IMG/VR virus record: IMGVR_UViG_3300034063_000293 | Location: 1 to 32,698 of that record | Strand: one strand, 5' to 3' | DNA from: a virus | DNA length: 32,698 nt | Part shown: positions 16,621 through 23,698 of the stretch, piece by piece | Numbering within the stretch: position 1 is the stretch's first letter | Layout of the letters: every line of letters begins with the position of its first letter | Made by a program: the position numbers and the translations under genes | The notes under the pieces: model-generated | The model's input: the letters and a program-made list of their open reading frames with translations, nothing else | The model's database searches: none | What the model was told of the DNA's origin: nothing

Positions 16621-16976
16621 ACAGGTACTTGATGTGGTGTTAATAAAATACTTTGAGAAATTCCATTGGTAGCTAGTAAATACTTATGCAAGTTCTCTTT
16701 TGCACTAAAATATAATGCGCTTTCCATAGGTTGGTTTGCTCTAATATCAATATAATCATTGATAGTCTGTATTGCATGGATGGTAGTGGTGTGATCTCTA
16801 CCACCAAAGTAATTTCCAATCTTAACTAAGCTATCTTTTGTAAATTCTTTAGCTAGCTTCATAGCCACAAATCTCGGTTGCACAAATTCGCGCTTCCTTG
16901 ATTTGCCCAATATTTGGTCAATTGGCGTGTTGGATGTCTTTGCAACTATCTCGGTTATTTTTTCTATTGTTATCAT
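16614..16976 (-). CDS. DnaA domain IV-like DNA-binding protein
   Basis: The protein has 120 residues from ATG 16976 (MITIEKITEIVAKTSNTPID). It carries the DnaA domain IV signature: GKSRKREFVQPRFVAMKLAK (24-43), FTKDSLVKIGNYF (45-57) and GGRDHTTTIHAIQTI (58-72). In DnaA this domain reads the DnaA box with the GGRDHTT helix. The ATPase domains are absent. A longer version would need TTG at 17036 inside the methyltransferase gene; the intergenic repeat at 16986..17004 argues for ATG 16976. It may recruit host replication factors, compete with host DnaA, or act as a repressor. Confidence 0.85.
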   Translation of the reverse strand: MITIEKITEIVAKTSNTPIDQILGKSRKREFVQPRFVAMKLAKEFTKDSLVKIGNYFGGRDHTTTIHAIQTINDYIDIRANQPMESALYFSAKENLHKYLLATNGISQSILLTPHQVPVC

Positions 16977-16985
16977 AAATTTTTT

Positions 16986-17004
16986 TTTTATTGCGTATAT
17001 AAGT
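16986..17004 (-). repeat. Copy 1 of a 19-bp intergenic repeat before a gene start
   Basis: The minus strand reads ACTTATATACGCAATAAAA, identical to 17900..17918. It lies 10 bases upstream of the DnaA-like gene's ATG and is flanked by similar words (AACTNACTTATA). It is a candidate operator or 5'-leader element. Confidence 0.6.
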
Positions 17005-17019
17005 AAGTTCGCACCAATA

Positions 17020-17724
17020 CTACCATTCGTTTCCAAATAGACATTGTTGGCTTGTTTTATGTTTGTTTAATATTCCCATTGCTACGTTGAATATTGTTTC
17101 TCCAGCTTTGTAATCAACAAGATTTCTTGCTATCTTATCAATTCGCTGTTTGCCTTTGTATTGGTAAAAATTATAGTCGTGAAATTCGCACCACCTTTTT
17201 ACTTCATCTTTACCTTCCATTATTGATGATTTTCTTTCGTTTAAATCACTCGGTATATTAAAGTTTGTCCAATACAAATGCCTACCTCTTTTTTTACCTG
17301 CAACTAATGGCTCGTAAAATGGCACTACATTTTCAACACAATATTTGCCTTTAAAATAGTTATCTAAAAAAATAATTTCTTGATACAATTTCATATCAGG
17401 ATATTCAGGTGTTGTAGTTTCGTGCCTTGCAAATCTGCTTTTACTATGTGTTGGGCAAGGTGGTGAACTCCAGATAAAATCAAACTCTTTGTAATGGTCA
17501 AGTAAATATTGGTGTGCATCTGCAACTATTACTTTATCATTTGGAAATCTTTCTTGATATAGTTTTGCAAGTTCCTCATCCAATTCAACGGCAGTTACTT
17601 CACAATTTTCCCATAATAAGCGATTACCTCCTAAACAAGCATAGAGATTAAGAACCCGTACTGGTGCTAACATCGGTTTTGCAAAAGCAAGGGCTTCATC
17701 GGTTATTTTTTCTGTTGTAAGCAT
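17020..17724 (-). CDS. DNA cytosine-5 methyltransferase
   Basis: The 234-residue enzyme has C5 methyltransferase motifs in order: motif I NLYACLGGNRLLWE (26-39, SAM binding), ELDEELAKLY (47-56), motif IV SSPPCPTHSKSR with catalytic C90, motif VI CVENVVPFYEP (129-139), motif VIII KKRGRHLYWTNF (145-156) and a short motif X AGETIFNVAMGI near the end. It is compact, with a very small target recognition region. It probably modifies phage DNA against host restriction. No partner restriction enzyme is next to it. Target sequence unknown. The start overlaps the small gene 17696..17884 by 29 bases. Confidence 0.85.
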   Translation of the reverse strand: MLTTEKITDEALAFAKPMLAPVRVLNLYACLGGNRLLWENCEVTAVELDEELAKLYQERFPNDKVIVADAHQYLLDHYKEFDFIWSSPPCPTHSKSRFARHETTTPEYPDMKLYQEIIFLDNYFKGKYCVENVVPFYEPLVAGKKRGRHLYWTNFNIPSDLNERKSSIMEGKDEVKRWCEFHDYNFYQYKGKQRIDKIARNLVDYKAGETIFNVAMGILNKHKTSQQCLFGNEW

Positions 17725-17884
17725 ATTTTAGTTTTTTATAAGTGATTAATTTAAATTTTACTTTCCAAGCTAATTGGCTACCATGTACGAATGCTTTATA
17801 AAGTTTCCCTTCATGGAATAGATGATGCGGTTTACTAAAAAAATAGATACGGTCATCAATGGTTATTTTTATAAATTGATACAT
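17696..17884 (-). CDS. Small basic protein (62 residues)
   Basis: The protein MYQFIKITIDDRIYFFSKPH has a beta-rich N-terminal half and a very basic tail (LITYKKLKYAYNRKNNR). No family recognised. It lies 15 bases after the second copy of the 19-bp intergenic repeat and overlaps the methyltransferase gene, so it is likely translated from the same mRNA. Confidence 0.5.
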   Translation of the reverse strand: MYQFIKITIDDRIYFFSKPHHLFHEGKLYKAFVHGSQLAWKVKFKLITYKKLKYAYNRKNNR

Positions 17885-17899
17885 AGTTAGTTAAGTTTG

Positions 17900-17918
17900 T
17901 TTTATTGCGTATATAAGT
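17900..17918 (-). repeat. Copy 2 of the 19-bp intergenic repeat
   Basis: This is ACTTATATACGCAATAAAA on the minus strand, perfectly identical to copy 1, 15 bases between it and the ATG of the next gene. The bases farther upstream (AACTC against AACTT) also match with one change. Confidence 0.6.
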
Positions 17919-17931
17919 GAGTTGGGCGCAA

Positions 17932-18138
17932 TTAAGCGTCCACAACAATAAAATCTCGTTTTAAATGAAAAAGTATATTGTACTTCCAAAAAAAGCCACG
18001 CAAATAAGCGAATAGCTTTATTGTAATAACTTCCTTTGCAACTACATTGTAATCATACAAAAGAATTAATTTAACTTCGCCCAACAGCGGTTTTGCCGCA
18101 GGCGGGTTTTCGTGGTTTAATGATGTTTTCGTTTCCAT
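17932..18138 (-). CDS. Doubtful small reading frame over a GC-rich insert
   Basis: A 68-residue frame from ATG 18138 begins METKTSLNHENPPAAKPLLG and continues with hydrophobic, low-information sequence. The piece HENPPAAKPLLGEV is encoded by a GC-rich block (about 18071-18118) unlike the rest of the genome. It may be translated intergenic sequence brought in from a host chromosome and not a true gene. There is no overlap with neighbours and no conserved motif. Confidence 0.25.
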   Translation of the reverse strand: METKTSLNHENPPAAKPLLGEVKLILLYDYNVVAKEVITIKLFAYLRGFFWKYNILFHLKRDFIVVDA

Positions 18139-18206
18139 ATTTTAATTTTTACTAAGTTGACAAATTCGTTTTCAAAAGTCCCGCCCGACAGCAAAGCCCC
18201 AAAACG
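18076..18206. repeat. Two GC-rich blocks sharing CGCCCRACAGC
   Basis: Plus strand CGCCCAACAGC occurs near 18077-18087 and CGCCCGACAGC near 18179-18189, about 103 bases apart. Both sit in GC-rich blocks in an otherwise AT-rich genome. The first can fold as GCGG-TTTTG-CCGC inside CGCC/GGCG. The second is bounded by CGTTTT and AAAACG. The blocks look foreign to the phage and resemble intergenic repeats of Bacteroidota chromosomes. Confidence 0.4.
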
Positions 18207-18244
18207 TTATCATATTTTGTCAAGTTATATTTTTACTTTTTTAA

Positions 18245-18436
18245 TTATTTTGTCAAGTTTGTTTCATAGCATTGTTTACAAATACCTTTTGAATTGTTTG
18301 TTATTGCAATATTGCTTTCGTCTACATAAAAATATAGTTTACCATAAGGCACTTTATTAAGGCAAATATTACAACTTGTAATTTTCTCAAGATCCTTATC
18401 AGATTTTATTGATAATTTTATTTTGTGCTTTCTCAT
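18245..18436 (-). CDS. Small zinc-ribbon-like protein
   Basis: The 63-residue protein has two C-x-x-C pairs, CNICLNK (about 22-28) and CKQCYE (about 53-58), with a beta-strand section between them. This is the spacing of a treble-clef or zinc-ribbon fold. The N-terminus is basic (MRKHKIKLSIKSDKDLEK). It may bind nucleic acid. The gene precedes the GC-rich insert and follows the alpha-CTD-like gene by 11 bases. Confidence 0.6.
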   Translation of the reverse strand: MRKHKIKLSIKSDKDLEKITSCNICLNKVPYGKLYFYVDESNIAITNNSKGICKQCYETNLTK

Positions 18437-18447
18437 TTAATTTATGT

Positions 18448-18795
18448 TTATGGTTGTAAAGATATTCCTGCATAAAAACACAATTCTTTTAATTCATTCA
18501 ATGTACTTTTTCCTGCATTTCTGCATTTTAAATATTTGCTTATTGATATTTTGGATAGTTCACTAATTTTCATTTCACAATTAGGATCTATTCCAAACTT
18601 ATCACGGTTAAATATTATGATATTTTTCAATCTTACCGAGCAATCGGCATCACGAAAATTCATTTCTTCATTTACATTTGCACATTTTCCAATGCTATTT
18701 ACCTCTTTTGTTACTTCTTTTAAATGCGTTTCTAGTTGTGTTTTATATTCATTCACAATCTTTAATGCTTTTTGAAATTCATTATATGTTATCAT
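18448..18795 (-). CDS. RNA polymerase alpha-CTD-like protein
   Basis: The 115-residue protein has a helical N-terminal part (1-35) and a C-terminal domain resembling the C-terminal domain of the bacterial RNA polymerase alpha subunit: CSVRLKNIIIFN (52-63), MKISELSKISISKYLKCRNA (75-94) and GKSTLNELKELCFYAGISL (95-113). In alpha these helix-hairpin-helix parts bind UP elements and activators (compare the host patterns LSVRAxNCL and RNxGKKSLxEI). A free copy could compete with host alpha-CTD or tether another factor at phage promoters. Likely regulator of host polymerase; effect unknown. It lies just upstream of the tRNA-like element in coordinate order. Confidence 0.65.
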   Translation of the reverse strand: MITYNEFQKALKIVNEYKTQLETHLKEVTKEVNSIGKCANVNEEMNFRDADCSVRLKNIIIFNRDKFGIDPNCEMKISELSKISISKYLKCRNAGKSTLNELKELCFYAGISLQP

Positions 18796-18832
18796 ATTTT
18801 AGTTTATATTGTTTTAGTTTGTTTTTTATTAG

Positions 18833-18938
18833 TAGTCAGGACAAGGATTCGAACCTGTATGCGTAACTTTCTTGGTTCTACCCCAATGGCACGCTGTCCA
18901 CCCATTATTTTAGCGTCTACCAATTCCGCCACCTGACT
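18833..18938 (-). tRNA. tRNA-like element, Leu/class II type, with abnormal middle
   Basis: The minus strand has a seven-pair acceptor stem AGTCAGG/CCTGACT, T8-G9, a perfect leucine-type D arm (GCGGAATTGGTAGACGC) and a T loop TTCGAAT in a stem with one bulge. Total length is about 106 bases against about 85 for tRNA-Leu. The usual anticodon arm does not fold at its place. A TTGG-GGTAGAA-CCAA hairpin about 25 bases later shows TAG (Leu) at the anticodon position but lacks U33. CCA is not encoded. It fills a gap with no gene. It may be a degenerate tRNA, one with a short insertion, or a tRNA mimic. Confidence 0.55.
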
Positions 18939-18945
18939 ATTTTTT

Positions 18946-19143
18946 TTATTCTCCTATTGCGTCTATCTCGCAAATCAAAGAATATAACTGCTCAATGTAG
19001 TTATGGTTTTCTCCGAAGTCAATTTCTTTTAACCCAAATCTTAGTTTTTGCCTAAGTTCCGATACTGCTATTGACTTCTCTATTGCATGTAATAATACCT
19101 TAGCCTCATCTTGGCAATCGGTTGTAATTGTTATCTGTGTCAT
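18946..19143 (-). CDS. Small protein of unknown function (65 residues)
   Basis: The protein MTQITITTDCQDEAKVLLHA is acidic, with one helix (LLHAIEKSIAVSELRQKLRF) and a second (NHNYIEQLYSLICEIDAI). The pattern resembles short phage proteins with an LR(Q/N)KL core. Its ATG follows the stop of the small lipoprotein gene after one base (TAACATG), which indicates coupled translation. Function unknown. Confidence 0.58.
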   Translation of the reverse strand: MTQITITTDCQDEAKVLLHAIEKSIAVSELRQKLRFGLKEIDFGENHNYIEQLYSLICEIDAIGE

Positions 19144-19144
19144 G

Positions 19145-19240
19145 TTAAAAATATATTTGATAGGTTTTACTGCACGCTGCTAATAATAGCAATGCGCATA
19201 CTATTATTACAGCATCTTTGTGTTTGATTAGTGTTTCCAT
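19145..19240 (-). CDS. Tiny lipoprotein (31 residues)
   Basis: Reading from ATG 19240 gives METLIKHKDAVIIVCALLLL followed by AACSKTYQIYF and a TAA at 19145. It has a charged start, a hydrophobic helix and the lipobox L-A-A-C with cysteine at residue 23, so a mature lipopeptide of nine residues is expected. Very small phage lipoproteins act as superinfection exclusion factors or Rz1-type spanins. It is not next to the lysis genes, so exclusion or receptor masking is the more likely of the two, as inference. The stop is one base before the next ATG. Confidence 0.6.
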   Translation of the reverse strand: METLIKHKDAVIIVCALLLLAACSKTYQIYF

Positions 19241-19263
19241 AGTTTTATTTGTTTTTAAATATG

Positions 19264-19282
19264 TGCGTTGATAAGTCGCACC
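19264..19282 (-). repeat. Degenerate third copy of the intergenic repeat
   Basis: The plus strand TGCGTTGATAAGTCGCACC resembles TTGCGTATATAAGT plus the following CGCACC of copy 1 (16992 onwards), with a 5-base gap. It lies 24 bases upstream of the small lipoprotein start. Similarity is partial. Confidence 0.35.
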
Positions 19283-19292
19283 CCTTATTTAA

Positions 19293-19514
19293 TTACCATT
19301 TTTTATTTTCTATATTATAATCTGCGCAAAATTTATTAGTTCTTACATCTGCAATAATATAACCATATTTACTGTTTTGATTTGTCCAAAAGCAATTTAC
19401 TACCCAAGTATTTTCAAGTATATCATTATATTTATTTACAAAATTTTTACCATTGTGATAAACACCATTAATAAACATTGAATTTGATGTGGTTTGTGCT
19501 ACGATTGTTGTCAT
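19293..19514 (-). CDS. Unknown small protein under a phage-type promoter (73 residues)
   Basis: The protein MTTIVAQTTSNSMFINGVYH is rich in Asn and aromatic residues (NTWVVNCFWTNQNSKYGYII) and probably beta-structured. No family recognised. It begins in the shared context AATCATGACA and stands 29 bases after the -7 box of a 48-bp promoter unit that also precedes the genes ending at 26282 and 26839. It is therefore likely early and under the same control. Confidence 0.55.
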   Translation of the reverse strand: MTTIVAQTTSNSMFINGVYHNGKNFVNKYNDILENTWVVNCFWTNQNSKYGYIIADVRTNKFCADYNIENKKW

Positions 19515-19543
19515 GATTTCTTTTTTTGTTTTGTTTTATAAAG

Positions 19544-19591
19544 CAAATATATAAATATATATTCATATTATATTATTTATTTTATTTATAG
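19544..19591 (-). promoter_or_regulatory. Phage promoter unit, copy C
   Basis: Minus strand: CTATAAAT, 32 bases, TATATTTG (-7 element). The same unit with AT-rich filler is found at 26432..26479 and 27197..27246. The -33 TTTG is absent here, so the CTATAAAT box at about -50 may replace it. It overlaps the last codons of the VRR-NUC gene. Confidence 0.55.
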
Positions 19592-19837
19592 GTTATTAGT
19601 ATTGTTTATAATTATACTTTTAAACCCCAATTCTTTCAATTCTTTTTGCCTAAATAACTGCAATGCGCTTACTACTCCCTTATCAGTTTTTACTTCAATA
19701 AAAAAAGGTGGTTCATCTTTTTTTAGGCAAAGCAAATCTGGCAAACCATTTTTTGATGTCTTGGATAATTTTATTACATAGTAACCTTTGGACTCCATTA
19801 GTTTAATTATTTTACTTTGTATCTGTTGTTCGGTCAT
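19586..19837 (-). CDS. VRR-NUC domain nuclease
   Basis: The 83-residue protein is a stand-alone VRR-NUC (PD-D/ExK type) nuclease. GLPDLLCLKK contains the metal-binding D34, FFIEVKTDKG gives E48 and K50, and the Q in SALQLFRQKEL is at 60. The stand-alone form in phages acts on branched or flap DNA and usually accompanies an SNF2 helicase, as here: it overlaps the helicase gene by 26 bases. Probable role in recombination or resolution of replication intermediates. Confidence 0.85.
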   Translation of the reverse strand: MTEQQIQSKIIKLMESKGYYVIKLSKTSKNGLPDLLCLKKDEPPFFIEVKTDKGVVSALQLFRQKELKELGFKSIIINNTNNL

Positions 19838-21056
19838 AGTATTTTGCTGTAAAGTTCTTTTTGTTTTTTACCACGTTGTAAATCTTATTTTCAATACCAT
19901 CTTTAGCAAAAATCCAATGCACATTATTCTCAATTCTGCTGGCAATACTCATTCTATCCCTAGCCTGAAAATAACTCACCGCACTAAAATCTATATTGTA
20001 AAATACTAAACAATTTGCAGCACTTAGATTTACTCCTTCCCTACCACTTACTATTTGCAAAGCTATTGATTTATCAGTATTATAAAATTCGTCTAGGTTA
20101 TCGGTTATGCTACCTTCATAAACCGATTTTAACGCCTCAAATTCTGCTTTAAACTTATAAAATATAGCTATCTTACCAGCAAATGTTTTTTTGATGTATT
20201 CCGCCTTTGAATAATCAAATACTTTACTATTTCCATCTTCAAATTTTATAGTGCCACTACACAACTGATGTACCTTCATCATCTCTTTAACGGCTGTATC
20301 TGCTAATATTACACCACTATTACTTTCAATTACCTTATCCGCTTTTAATTTTTTTATTACTGCATAGGTTGAAGATTGCATTTCCACATAATGCACATGC
20401 TCATTTACTACACACTTAAAGCCTGCATCTTGCTGAGTAGTATAGACAAATAAGTGTTTGGTTACGCTATCAATCATTTCCTTATTTGCCTTGCTATAAT
20501 CCGCTACTTTGCCAAATCCATAATCTTTTTGTGTAATAATTACATATTGCTTTGACCAGCCGTAAAAGTTTTTTAATTGTGCAAATGGACTAGCATTACT
20601 GCAATAAAATTGATGGAATAGTTGACTGTAACTTTCAGGTGTTGGTGTGCCACTCATTAATAACATTGGCAGATGTGCAAAGTGTTTTTTTATGTGCTTT
20701 ACTTTATTATTTGGCTTTGGGAAGCTACCCAATCCATGCGCCTCATCTAGTATTATAAAATCAAAGTACATGCCTTCTAATAGGTGCATACTTTCATAGT
20801 TAATCACATACAGATTATAAGTGTACTGCATAGCTTCATAGTCCTTTTGGATGCTAGCAATAGCTTTCTTTTTGGTTATAAATAGCACATTCTTATAATC
20901 TAATAACTTAGCTACATTTAATGCGCTAATGGTCTTGCCAGATCGCACCTCTCCTGCTAAATATGCTATTTTATATTTTAGTATTATTGCAGCCGCATCA
21001 CTACTAGCTTTTAATTGATTTGGTCTAATATTCATTTTTATTGTGGATTTTATCAT
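19812..21056 (-). CDS. SNF2-type DNA helicase
   Basis: The 414-residue superfamily 2 ATPase has Walker A AGEVRSGKTISAL (K41), motif II LDEAHGLG (D104-H107), motif III SGTPTPES, and in the second RecA domain VSGREGVNLSAAN and FQARDRMS (arginine finger region). It remodels protein-DNA complexes or branches forks. Linkage to the VRR-NUC and HNH genes suggests a DNA repair or recombination unit. A start at MNIRPNQLKASSDA (21035) is also possible. The gene overlaps the HNH gene by 32 bases. Confidence 0.85.
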   Translation of the reverse strand: MIKSTIKMNIRPNQLKASSDAAAIILKYKIAYLAGEVRSGKTISALNVAKLLDYKNVLFITKKKAIASIQKDYEAMQYTYNLYVINYESMHLLEGMYFDFIILDEAHGLGSFPKPNNKVKHIKKHFAHLPMLLMSGTPTPESYSQLFHQFYCSNASPFAQLKNFYGWSKQYVIITQKDYGFGKVADYSKANKEMIDSVTKHLFVYTTQQDAGFKCVVNEHVHYVEMQSSTYAVIKKLKADKVIESNSGVILADTAVKEMMKVHQLCSGTIKFEDGNSKVFDYSKAEYIKKTFAGKIAIFYKFKAEFEALKSVYEGSITDNLDEFYNTDKSIALQIVSGREGVNLSAANCLVFYNIDFSAVSYFQARDRMSIASRIENNVHWIFAKDGIENKIYNVVKNKKNFTAKYYDRTTDTK

Positions 21057-21477
21057 GGCATAGTTTACAAATTGAAATCAATTCAAATAATGGTTCATCA
21101 AACACATTTTTATAAGTTAAATGATGCACTTGATTAGCTTTATTTATTAGGCATGCTTGACAAATATAATTATCCCTTTTCAAAACTAAATCACGCTTTT
21201 TTATCCATTTAAAAGATTGCAAGTAAGGTTTATATTTTTCATTTAGCCATGTAATCCTTTCAAATTCTCTTTGTTCAATTCTATTTTGTTGTTCTTCAAT
21301 TAAAAAATTAAATTTTTTTTGTTCATCAAATAATGGTGCATCAGCTGGCAATAATTCTTTTTTATAGGCTCTTGCATCATGCTCACCACACTCCATACAT
21401 TGTTTATTTACTAATATATTACCATCCGATTTTATCCGCCTTACGAATACCATATTATGATTATTGCAGTTACTCAT
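21025..21477 (-). CDS. HNH endonuclease
   Basis: The protein has 150 residues from ATG 21477 (MSNCNNHNMVFVRRIKSDGN). An N-terminal zinc-knuckle-like pair CMECGEH precedes a charged helix. The HNH nuclease lies at about 105-148, with VLKRDNYICQACL, QVHHLTYKNVFDE and ICKLCHDKIH. Two C-x-x-C pairs hold zinc and the HH pair binds the catalytic metal. Between replication genes it may be a homing-type or recombination nuclease. An upstream TTG at 21483 is less likely than this ATG. Confidence 0.85.
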   Translation of the reverse strand: MSNCNNHNMVFVRRIKSDGNILVNKQCMECGEHDARAYKKELLPADAPLFDEQKKFNFLIEEQQNRIEQREFERITWLNEKYKPYLQSFKWIKKRDLVLKRDNYICQACLINKANQVHHLTYKNVFDEPLFELISICKLCHDKIHNKNEY

Positions 21478-23698
21478 TTTCAAATTCTTTTAGCCATTTA
21501 TTAATAGTTACCCTAGATACTCCAAGCATCTCCGCTACTTCGCTCTTATTTTCAACTTCATTAGTCAAATATAGCGCATGTAACTTTTCTTTGGTGCTTT
21601 TATTTTTTGCTGAATTGATAGTGGTTTTCATTTCACTTAAGCTACTGCTATTTATCTTTATTTTCTTTGCATGTGCAATAAAATACTTACTAAGTTTTTC
21701 TGCCTTAATCATGCTATCTTTAGTTATTACTTCCAAATTATCATCGTTGAACATTGAGTTAAATACATGTATTAATAAAGCAAATCTAGGTAGGTAATTT
21801 TTTTGCTTTGGGTACATTGATTTCATATACTCATTCTCGTTATCACCATTCTGAATATCAACATAGCTATCGTATATTCTTACATATTCATCAAATGCAG
21901 ATGCATCCATTGTAGCCAGTTTAGGCTTAACATTTCCATCATTAAAGTACTCTATTATCTTATTCTTAAACTCAGAATATAAACCGCAAATAATATCACT
22001 GAACCACTTTAATTTATCTTCGCTAATTTCGTTACGGTTATACTTTGGCACATGCAAATCAGGATAGCACAAAAGCATTCTATCTATAAACCCATTATCC
22101 TTTTTTTCATCTGTGTAAAGTGTATTTAATACAGCAGGCTGTATTCCCCCAAGTATTGGTATAAATGTCTTATCCAAAAAACTACTTTCAGCCATCTTGC
22201 GGTTCAATGTGTAGCTTTCACCGCCCCAACTACTTAACCAAAATTGCAAGTCTGAACCTTCCCTATACTTGTTCATATCCATGTACCAACCTGCTAATTC
22301 ATCTTTAAATACGCCAATAGAATGCTTATTATCTTCATGTAATCCAACTAATGCCTCAAGTGTAATATCATCTACAATAAATTGCGTCTTACTTGGCTTA
22401 GGTATTTCTAAGCTATTATTCTTTTCAGCTTTGGTTAAACTCTCGTATTCTTTGTGCTGCTTATTCTTTTCAATGTAGTTTTTTATTTCTTGATTGTTTA
22501 ACTTTTTTAGTGGATTGATAATGTGGTTAATTGATGGAGTCTTTCCTATACCTGCTTTACCTACTAAACTTATCCATATTACTGCTGGCTGTGTATATCC
22601 ATTCTTAATCTTAATGTGCAAACTTTGCCCAATTGATAGGCTAATAAGCCATAATAAACTGCATCCCATGTAATCAGGCACTAATCCTAGTGTAACTTCG
22701 CTTTCGTTTATAAAATCTTGGATTTCTTTTGGAAAAATATCCAATGGAAAGTTTAAATCGTTCTCATTTATAATTATCTTTTCTTTAGGCTCGGCTTCTT
22801 TAATCTTTGGAATTGACCTACTGCCATAACCATCTTTATATAATTGCCCTGCTGCATTTTTATAATTACCATTGTGGTATTTAATTGAGTAGGCTATGAA
22901 TGGAGTGATTAACTTTTCTGCTGGGTAATTAGTGCCAGTGCTAAACAAGTACATACATCCGCTATTTTTAAATATGCTCCCACTCGTTGCAGATTTTGCG
23001 CCATTTCTAAGTATCTCGTATCTATTTGACAAATTCCTAACTATCTTAAACTCATCTTGCACTATATCAAAAATACTTACCTTAGCATTATAATCCGCCC
23101 ATGGAGTGATAGCACTGTCTTGATACTCTTTAACTTGGTGCTTTTCTACTTCTATATTTTCAACATAGTTGTAAGATTTACTAATTGACCAGATGCACTC
23201 CGCATCCATATCTGTTATGGTCTGTATTTCTGAATAGGCTAACTTACTAATCTTATTCTCATACAGCACCACCATACCACCTAATCCCCTACTTTCAATT
23301 ACAGCACCTGCATGACCTTTTAACTTTGCTATCTTGCTATTCTTCTTTACATTACTGCATCTGTAAAGTATATGATAGCCTTTATTGATAGTTTTATAGA
23401 TAACAAACTTATTATCAAAGTCATCAATATTATCCTTTAAAAATGACAGATATTCATTCCAAAAGTTAGTTTGCTCCTGCAAGGTGTCAAACACTTTTAA
23501 ATCCACATCAATTACCTCTAGCCCATTGTACCCAGTTAGTAAGCCATATTTAGGCGATTGCAGGCTATCAATATCTGTAATTGCCCTTGCAGTAGTTTGG
23601 TATTGTTTCCATTCGCCAATAGGTCTTTTATTATCATCTACTGGAATAATTGAGTAGCCTACACTAACCAATTTCTTTAAATATTCTTTACTTATCAT
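21470..23698 (-). CDS. Primase-polymerase/helicase fusion (PrimPol + DUF3987)
   Basis: The 742-residue replication protein has several parts. Residues 1-155 are a primase-polymerase domain with IIPVDDNKRPIGEWKQY, the catalytic DxD in EVIDVDLK (D64, D66) and NKGYHILYR (H109). Residues about 200-300 are a linker domain. From about 310 to 650 a DUF3987 helicase-like ATPase follows, with Walker A SLVGKAGIGKTPS and later SIGVFKDELAGWY and PILGGIQPAVLN. The last 45 residues form a helix-turn-helix (VAEMLGVSRVTINKWLKEF). It should prime and unwind phage DNA. ATG 23698 overlaps the stop of the small HTH gene (ATGA). Confidence 0.88.
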   Translation of the reverse strand: MISKEYLKKLVSVGYSIIPVDDNKRPIGEWKQYQTTARAITDIDSLQSPKYGLLTGYNGLEVIDVDLKVFDTLQEQTNFWNEYLSFLKDNIDDFDNKFVIYKTINKGYHILYRCSNVKKNSKIAKLKGHAGAVIESRGLGGMVVLYENKISKLAYSEIQTITDMDAECIWSISKSYNYVENIEVEKHQVKEYQDSAITPWADYNAKVSIFDIVQDEFKIVRNLSNRYEILRNGAKSATSGSIFKNSGCMYLFSTGTNYPAEKLITPFIAYSIKYHNGNYKNAAGQLYKDGYGSRSIPKIKEAEPKEKIIINENDLNFPLDIFPKEIQDFINESEVTLGLVPDYMGCSLLWLISLSIGQSLHIKIKNGYTQPAVIWISLVGKAGIGKTPSINHIINPLKKLNNQEIKNYIEKNKQHKEYESLTKAEKNNSLEIPKPSKTQFIVDDITLEALVGLHEDNKHSIGVFKDELAGWYMDMNKYREGSDLQFWLSSWGGESYTLNRKMAESSFLDKTFIPILGGIQPAVLNTLYTDEKKDNGFIDRMLLCYPDLHVPKYNRNEISEDKLKWFSDIICGLYSEFKNKIIEYFNDGNVKPKLATMDASAFDEYVRIYDSYVDIQNGDNENEYMKSMYPKQKNYLPRFALLIHVFNSMFNDDNLEVITKDSMIKAEKLSKYFIAHAKKIKINSSSLSEMKTTINSAKNKSTKEKLHALYLTNEVENKSEVAEMLGVSRVTINKWLKEFENE

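Noticed and set aside
16977-17036. Longer start for the DnaA-like protein inside the methyltransferase gene
   Set aside because: It needs a TTG codon, adds residues without similarity, and would place the shared 19-bp intergenic repeat inside the coding sequence.
18833-18938. Suppressor tRNA for a reassigned stop codon
   Set aside because: All three stop codons end genes normally (for example TAG for the portal gene, TGA in ATGA overlaps, TAA widely), and no suppressor anticodon can be placed in the element.
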